DNA of 64,000 nucleotides from Eremomyces bilateralis CBS 781.70 (taxonomy: Eukaryota > Ascomycota > Dothideomycetes > Eremomycetales > Eremomycetaceae): the NCBI RefSeq assembly GCF_010015585.1, contig NW_022985089.1:301954-365953 (forward strand), read 5' to 3'. The notes below the pieces were generated by a model. That model worked only from the letters and a program-made list of their open reading frames with translations. It ran no database searches and was not told where the DNA came from. A program made the position numbers and the translations under genes. Below are positions 58,390 to 64,000 of the stretch, piece after piece. How positions within the stretch are numbered: the stretch's first letter is position 1; the number at the start of each line of letters is the position of its first letter.

Positions 58390-61300
58390 ATGTCATCTTC
58401 TGGAGACGCCGGTGGTAGAGTATGCTCGAATTGTAGGTCCTGGAGGGTTGATAAGGAGTTTACTTCGAAGCGTCGCCGACTACTGGTCAAGAAGTGCTGG
58501 CGATGTCGTTACGGCCACGATCATGGTGATGCTGTAGGTAGAGTGAATGATTCGAATACGTTCAAGCTGACATCATTAGACCCCCTATCTTCGACCCGCC
58601 GCTACGTCTACGCGAGACGCCTCGTCCTCGCAACCAACCGACACTGAGGACGATAGGTCTTGGAGGCGGGAGGCTTCCCTATTCCACCGTGCCGGAATAC
58701 ATAGCCAAGACGATGGGGATAGAGCCGCTGCTCGCAGGGAGTATAATGCTATGTCACGGGCTCATCGCGCTGCTACTCGTCTACACCGTAATGTCCAGCC
58801 GCTACCAACGTTCGGGGATTATCTCCAACGACGGAGGCTATCACCTTCACATCAACCGCAATCAGGTCAAGGTGCTCCTGATGATGGCGACAACGGGTTT
58901 AGGCGTCTAAGTCCGATCTCCTTGGCCGGGTTATCCCAAATTCAGGGCGATGAGCAACCCCGTACACGTCATCAGGAAGATGAGCAACGCGATCGTACAC
59001 GTCAACGGACAGATGAGCAAAGCGATCGTACACGTCAACGGAGAGATGAGCAACGCAATCGTACACGTCAACAGCGAGATGATGGTCGTACAGAAGCACT
59101 TCAGCGCGGAGATGTTCGCCTCGATCCCCAGTCCCGGGATTTCAACATCCAGGATGCCAATCTTTCCGAGCAGGATTGGGGATACGTTAAGGCCTTCCAC
59201 CAGGAGATGGCTAGTTTGAACCTTGAGCACTGCGCCCAATGTGACGAAAAATGGTTTGATATGCGTCTCGTGGATGGTATATGTCATCGATGTAGGATCG
59301 ACGATAGGAAACGAGGCGATTTACCACCGCTGTATTCCGCAGAGAATCATTTAAATCCTGGTCTGGGCCCGTCGCATCACAATCTTCCTGAGTTATCTCA
59401 AGTAGAGGAGCTCCTTATCGCCCGTGTCCATTGTGCTGTGGAGGTTCGAAAGGTTAACGGTCTTCAGTACCGTTATACAGGACATATCATCAACTTCATG
59501 AGAGACGTGGGGCGCGTATACAATCGACTACCTCTCCTTCCGAAAGACCTTGAGATCGTTGTCCTTCGCCCTGCGAATTGGGATCAGGATCCCCGTATGC
59601 AGCGCCAGTTTCGACGCGACTACCGTGTTCGCCGTACTGTCATCGAGCAGTGGCTAACCCATCTCAAGGTTCACCCCCCTAGATATCTGTCGTGAGCAGT
59701 TGCTAACCCATCTAAAGGTTTACCACCCCGGATATCGCGATGTCGTCGTCGACCCTAGCCGCGTGCAGCATCTTCCTATTGATGATAGTATTATGGAAGA
59801 GGTCGGCGTCCAGACTATTGAGGAAGAAGAGCTAGGAGGCGGCGATGACGATACGGGAGACGAGGTAGATTACGTCGCCGTAGTCCCGGATCTCCTCCAA
59901 CCCCAGACGGAGATGGAGCAACTTCGGCAGCATGTCGATGATGCTCATGAACGTCGACGTGAGCATCTGACGATGCCTGAGTTTAGATTGACTCCTCTAT
60001 CTGAGTTTAACCACTCTCAGGCTCTTCTAAGCCTGGCGTTCCCAAGCTGCTTCCCCTGCGGTATTGGGGACTTCGTTCATCCCCGTCTCCGTAAGGTAGA
60101 GTATCGTGAATATATTAAGCATCTGATGAGGTTCCACGATGGTCGCTTTGCGAAACATCCGCGCCTACGGTATGTCCTTTTTAACACTCTTTTCCGGAAA
60201 CAGGTCAGTACCCGTGCATCTTACTTCGTTCGTCAACGTCCTGAGCATAATGATCTATCTCTTGAGGAACTCCGTGCTGCTTTTGCGGATGACTCTCCTG
60301 AAGCCCAGGCCCTTCTGAACTCTATTATCCGTTTTTCAGGGAGTCTACGCGGCACGCGGCCCTATTGGATTGGGCGTGGTAAGCAGCTTGAAGCTACCGT
60401 GCAATGGTTTGGGTCTCCCGACATCTTTTTAACGCTGTCGGCCGCCGATTACCACTGGGATGATCTACAGCGTCATTTACCTCAATATGAGGAGTGGCGT
60501 AATGGATCTCCAGCGGAGCGGATCTCAATCTCACGCCGGAACCTCCGAGACTATCCCCATATCGCCGCCTTCCTCTTTCATCGGCGCCGTGAGGCTCTCT
60601 ACAAGAATTTAGTAGATCCTAAGTTTAACATCCGCGATCAATGGGGCCGATACGAGTGGCAGGGTCGCGGCTCGTCGCACTCACATTTCCTCCTCTGGCT
60701 AGACCGTGCCTGCCCTAACAGCGAGCTTGATCGTATCCCTACGGAGGATCTCCCTGCCGCCCTTGAGAAATTTGCGCAGTTCTGGGGCGGTCACATCACG
60801 GCGTTAAACCCCGAACCTTCCCGTCGGGTGCGACCAGAGGATGAGCGGAGTGCTATCGCGCTAAGTCCCCACACCCAGGAGAATATACTGGCCCATTACT
60901 CGGCTATCATCAACCGTGTACAGAGGCACCACTGCAGTGATGCGTACTGCCTCCGTACGAATAAACGCACTGACCGGAAGGAGTGTCGTTTCTACGCCCC
61001 ATGGCGGATCCGGGATGTGCCTGTGGTTACGAAGGATGAAGGCAACCCTAGGTTCTTTAACTTTCGCGGTATCCGGAACGATGATCGGTTAAATCACAGC
61101 AACCCTGCCCTTATCACAGCCTGGCTTGCGAATATCGATATCACGCCCTGTACAGGGAGTCGAGCAGTATTAGCGTATCTTGGAAAGTACTGCTCAAAAC
61201 CAGAGAAGAAGACGGCCACCTTCCACGATATCCTAAAACATCTCCTAACGATCGTTCCCGAACATACGCGCCGGCCATTCCTTTCGCTGACCACGAAGAT

Positions 61301-63575
61301 TATGAATCGTCTAATTGGTGAGCGGGATTGGTCAGCCCAGGAGGTTTCCCATATTCTTCTTGATCTCCCCCTCCAAGTCTCTTCACGCGTGGTGATTTCC
61401 GTCGATTGTCGCCCGGAGGTGGAGCAGCCCCAAGGAATTGAAATCCAGGACGATGGGACTATCCAGAGCGGCCTCTCCCCTCTTCAAAAGTATAAGCAAA
61501 GACCTGAAGCGTTTAACGACATTTCCTATCTTGAGTTTCTACGTTGCTATGAATTCGCACGGGTTAACTCAATTCGGAAGAGAGGAGAAGGGAAGGAGCG
61601 GGCGTTAAATTACTTCCCCCGATATTCATCGGTCGGCGATACCCGCGAAGACTGGTGTCGCGTTAAACTGATGCTACATCACCCCTTCCGCCGTATGGAT
61701 GATCTCCTCCGGCCCGAGCTTGATGGTCTGCTTTTTGCGTCGTATTCTGAGGTGTATTCCGCGTCTTGCGTGAATGGTCAGCATAACCATCCGGTGGATC
61801 ATTACGACCCTATTGTTCTTGCGGACGAGGATGAGTTTGAAGAAGGCGCCAATGAGGAGGAGGATCAGCAAGGGAGCTGGGATGAGCTCGCCGGTCAACT
61901 GCCTGGTCGCGATAGAACCGTTCTAGAGGACCCAGATGCCCTTGGTCAACGACCTCTTGACCGTGAGTACGATTGGGCGTCCCATGTCGGGAAGTATGAG
62001 ATTACGAAGGAGTGGTGGGCCACTGCAAAGGCCCAGTATCCCTATATTCATGAAGCTGTTCCCTTCGCACCTGATACCGTTGAAAAGCTGAACGCTAAAC
62101 AACGTATAACATACGATATCCTGACGACCCACTTCGCACACGTTATTGCGACAGGCACTCCTGGGCCTCAGCTTCTGATTAACGTTGATGGCGAGGCGGG
62201 TACAGGGAAGTCTTTTGTTATTCAGCTGATCTCCTCGCATCTCCAGGAGGCAGCTTCACGGCATAGATTACCGAACCCTGTTCTTCGTGCTGCGCCTACG
62301 GGCGTCGCAGCTCACAGTCTCTCCGCGTCGACACTACATACTCTTTTCCGTCTTCCTGTCCAGAATATCAATTCTCTCGATCCCCTCCGGCCGGCTGCTC
62401 TTCAAGCCGCTCAGGCCACCTTCCGGGGTATACGGTACCTGATTATCGATGAAAAATCTATGATCGGCCTTCGCCAGCTCTCCCATATTGACCGTCGTTG
62501 CCGCGAGATCTTTCCTGGCGTAGACAAGTCTTTCGGTGGTCTCTGTATTCTCCTCTGTGGCGACTTCTTCCAGCTTCCTCCGGTCTTGGCAACTGCTCTT
62601 TATAACCAGAAGAGTCATCTAAATCTAGATGAACGGCATGGGCGTAGTATCTACTACCAATTCGAGCGAACGATCAAACTTGATGAAGTCGTGCGGCAGC
62701 AGGGTAATGACGTTGAGTCGATTCAGTTCCGCCAGGCTCTCGATCACCTGCGGATAGGCTCCGCAACTCGTGACGACTGGACACTGCTTAGTACACGAGT
62801 ACAGGCCATGCTTCCGTCTGAGGAGGTAGCATCGTTTGGGGACACTCTCCGTATCTTTGGTAAGAAAGCGCCGGTCGCCGTGTATAACTACTGTCGTTTA
62901 CGCGATCTCCGTTCTCCTGTTATGATATGTCGAGCTATTCACGAAGGAGGGGCGAAGGCAGAAAAAGTTCCGACTAATGAGGCAGGAAACCTCCATTCGG
63001 AGATTCCGATGGCGTTGGGAACCCGTATTATGTTGACAGAGAATCTCTGGACCGAACGAGGCCTGGTGAACGGTGCGATGGGAACAGTGCGTGATATTAG
63101 CTGGCAGGCTGGTGCTGATATCCATAAGGATCCTCCTTCCGTACTCCTCGTTCAATTCGATCGGTATGATGGACCGACGTTGGACGTAGGCGGCATTGGC
63201 TTGGTCCCAATCCTCCTATCACGCCGCGAGTTCTATATCGAGAATACTTCCTGCTCACGTTCACAGTTCCCGTTGACCATCGCCTATGCCATCACAACGC
63301 ATAAGTCGCAGGGAATGACTCTAGAACGGGCTGTGCTGGACATTTCGGAGCGGGAGTTCGCGCCTGGCCTGACCTATGTGGCAGTCTCCCGTGTGAAAAG
63401 CCTTAGAGGGATCATGTTTGAGGCTCCATTCGACTTGCAGGATTTGAACCCTCGCACGGAGAGCGAGACGATGAAGTTCCGGAAGGAGGATGCGCAGAGG
63501 AGGGAGAACCAGCATATCACGGCAGAGGTTTGTTTACATTATTTGAATCAATCGCGCGGTGTTGACATAGTGTAG
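58390..63575 (+). CDS. Helitron RepHel protein (HUH replication initiator plus PIF1-type helicase)
   Basis: Proposed exons 58390-58533, 58580-59668 and 59718-63575 give 1,696 residues without an internal stop. Order: an N-terminal zinc-finger-like CSNCRSWRVDKEF...KKCWRCR; an Arg/Gln/Glu repeat region; a CAQCDEKWFD...CHRCR cluster and a DUF6570-like segment ending THLK/VYHPGYRDVVVD; the Helitron_like_N Rep domain with GSSHSHFLLWLD near residue 728 (HxH metal site) and AVLAYLGKYCSK near 898 (catalytic Tyr region); then a PIF1-like superfamily-1 helicase with GEAGTGKS near 1235 (Walker A), IIDEKSM, GDFFQLPP and ITTHKSQGMTLERAV. Rep nicks and rejoins DNA; the helicase unwinds during rolling-circle movement. 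Both introns are short (46 and 49 nt), and the second lies in a tandem duplication. All key motifs are intact, so it may be autonomous. Confidence 0.87.
58949..59077 (+). repeat. 33-bp coding tandem repeat in RepHel gene, about four copies
   Basis: Units starting gatgagcaa at 58949 (30 bp, degenerate), 58979, 59012 and 59045, each 33 bp, encode 11-residue DEQ-x-x-R-T-R-Q-R repeats rich in charge. The last three copies are nearly identical. Confidence 0.85.
59645..59742 (+). repeat. 49-bp imperfect tandem duplication spanning the second RepHel intron
   Basis: gagcagtggctaacccatct (59645) recurs as gagcagttgctaacccatct (59694), and both copies continue with AAGGTT and a ccccc-gatatc segment. 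Copies differ at about 12 positions. Donor AAG|GT in copy 1 and acceptor AAAG in copy 2 delimit a 49-nt intron (59669-59717). Confidence 0.85.
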
Positions 63576-63945
63576 GATATCCGACGGGCAGTCGGATCGT
63601 CATCCTCAATTCCGCTTTCTTCGCAGGCGGCACTGTTAGGACGGAGTTCATAGCTGGGTGGCGTGGATGCGGAGGATTTCCGGAAGGCGGAGAGTGAATG
63701 CTGTAAGCAAGGTAGTTATGTGGCGCGAGATCAGGATCAAAACATCACTGTACGATCAGACGATCAGATGAGAAAAGGGGATCATTTGATTTCCTAATTA
63801 GGAAGTATGCACTCGTCGCGAAGATGCTGTTTTTGAGCGATTCAACTATTTCCGTGTTTCCTCCCCATGATTAGGAATACCTTGATTAATAATCCTACGG
63901 GGGGTGATGCTATACTCTAGGATGGGAGAGATCACGTGCTAGCTG
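63576..63945. other. Helitron 3' untranslated and terminal region
   Basis: AT-rich, no gene; the terminal hairpin lies near 63931-63955. Confidence 0.5.
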
Positions 63946-63957
63946 CGCTCGTGATGA
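63946..63957 (-). repeat. Helitron right terminal inverted repeat
   Basis: cgctcgtgatga, perfect inverted match to 58097-58108. Confidence 0.65.
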
Positions 63958-64000
63958 TTTGGGGCAGAAAGGTTGCCTTTATGCACCACTGGCCTATTTT

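Larger units (their letters stand above)
58097..63957 (+). mobile_element. Helitron rolling-circle transposon, apparently full length (5.86 kb)
   Basis: Outer ends are a perfect 12-bp inverted pair: tcatcacgagcg (58097-58108) and cgctcgtgatga (63946-63957). The left end begins with TC, as expected of a Helitron 5' end. A hairpin-capable sequence (atcacg at 63931 pairing with cgtgat at 63950) precedes the right end. Short inverted ends of this kind fit the Helitron2/Helentron type, while classical Helitrons end in CTRR; a CTAG lies just inside at 63939. The flanking bases are T on both sides, with no target duplication. Between the ends lies one RepHel gene. Boundaries are inferred from one copy only. 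Confidence 0.7.

Noticed and set aside
59694-59720. 27-nt intron (gtgagc...aaag) within the RepHel duplication
   Set aside because: Too short to splice; the 49-nt interval explains the frame and matches the duplication period.

Overview
The window looks like nuclear DNA of a filamentous ascomycete (Pezizomycotina, probably Eurotiomycetes and Aspergillus-like). Genes carry short GT-AG introns, mostly 45-80 nt, on both strands with kilobase-scale spacers. Products are typical of moulds: an ascomycete-type laccase, a TRK potassium transporter, a PHO89 phosphate permease and Ser/Thr-rich secreted proteins. No rRNA, tRNA, CRISPR array or prokaryotic operon was seen. Genus level is an inference.

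Layout. 1-1103 (-): N-terminal part of the mitochondrial i-AAA protease YME1, cut by the window edge. 2979-4172 (+): secreted single-pass membrane protein. 4511-6160 (-): GPI mannosyltransferase GPI18. 7791-9872 (+): Ser/Pro-rich conserved protein. 9873-14859: gene-poor stretch holding a 455-bp Mutator-like MITE with 9-bp target duplication. 14860-16190 (+): CASTOR-like ACT-domain protein. 17171-20017 (+): STU2/XMAP215 microtubule polymerase. 21266-22657 (-): secreted Thr-rich protein. 22658-26143: no confident gene. 26144-28238 (+): laccase. 29175-32191 (+): TRK potassium transporter. 33161-35831 (-): protein with two MYND fingers. 36591-42583 (-): 1,937-residue protein. 44223-45639 (-): exopolyphosphatase PPX1. 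46547-48366 (-): phosphate permease PHO89, next to PPX1, so phosphate import and polyphosphate breakdown are neighbours. 51646-52921 (-): alpha/beta hydrolase. 53505-56036: piggyBac-type transposon with a frameshifted transposase. 56444-57565 (+): small conserved Ser-rich protein. 58097-63957: apparently full-length Helitron with one long RepHel gene.

The right-hand 11 kb is a transposon-rich island in which one host gene is squeezed between a cut-and-paste and a rolling-circle element. The most notable observation is in the Helitron gene. A 49-bp imperfect tandem duplication containing AAGGT appears to act as a spliceosomal intron: the donor lies in copy 1, the acceptor in copy 2, and its removal joins two reading frames into one 1,696-residue RepHel protein. 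Host genes are otherwise ordinary housekeeping, transport and cell-surface functions. All exon joins were worked out by hand from reading frame, splice signals and family resemblance, without alignment or transcript data.
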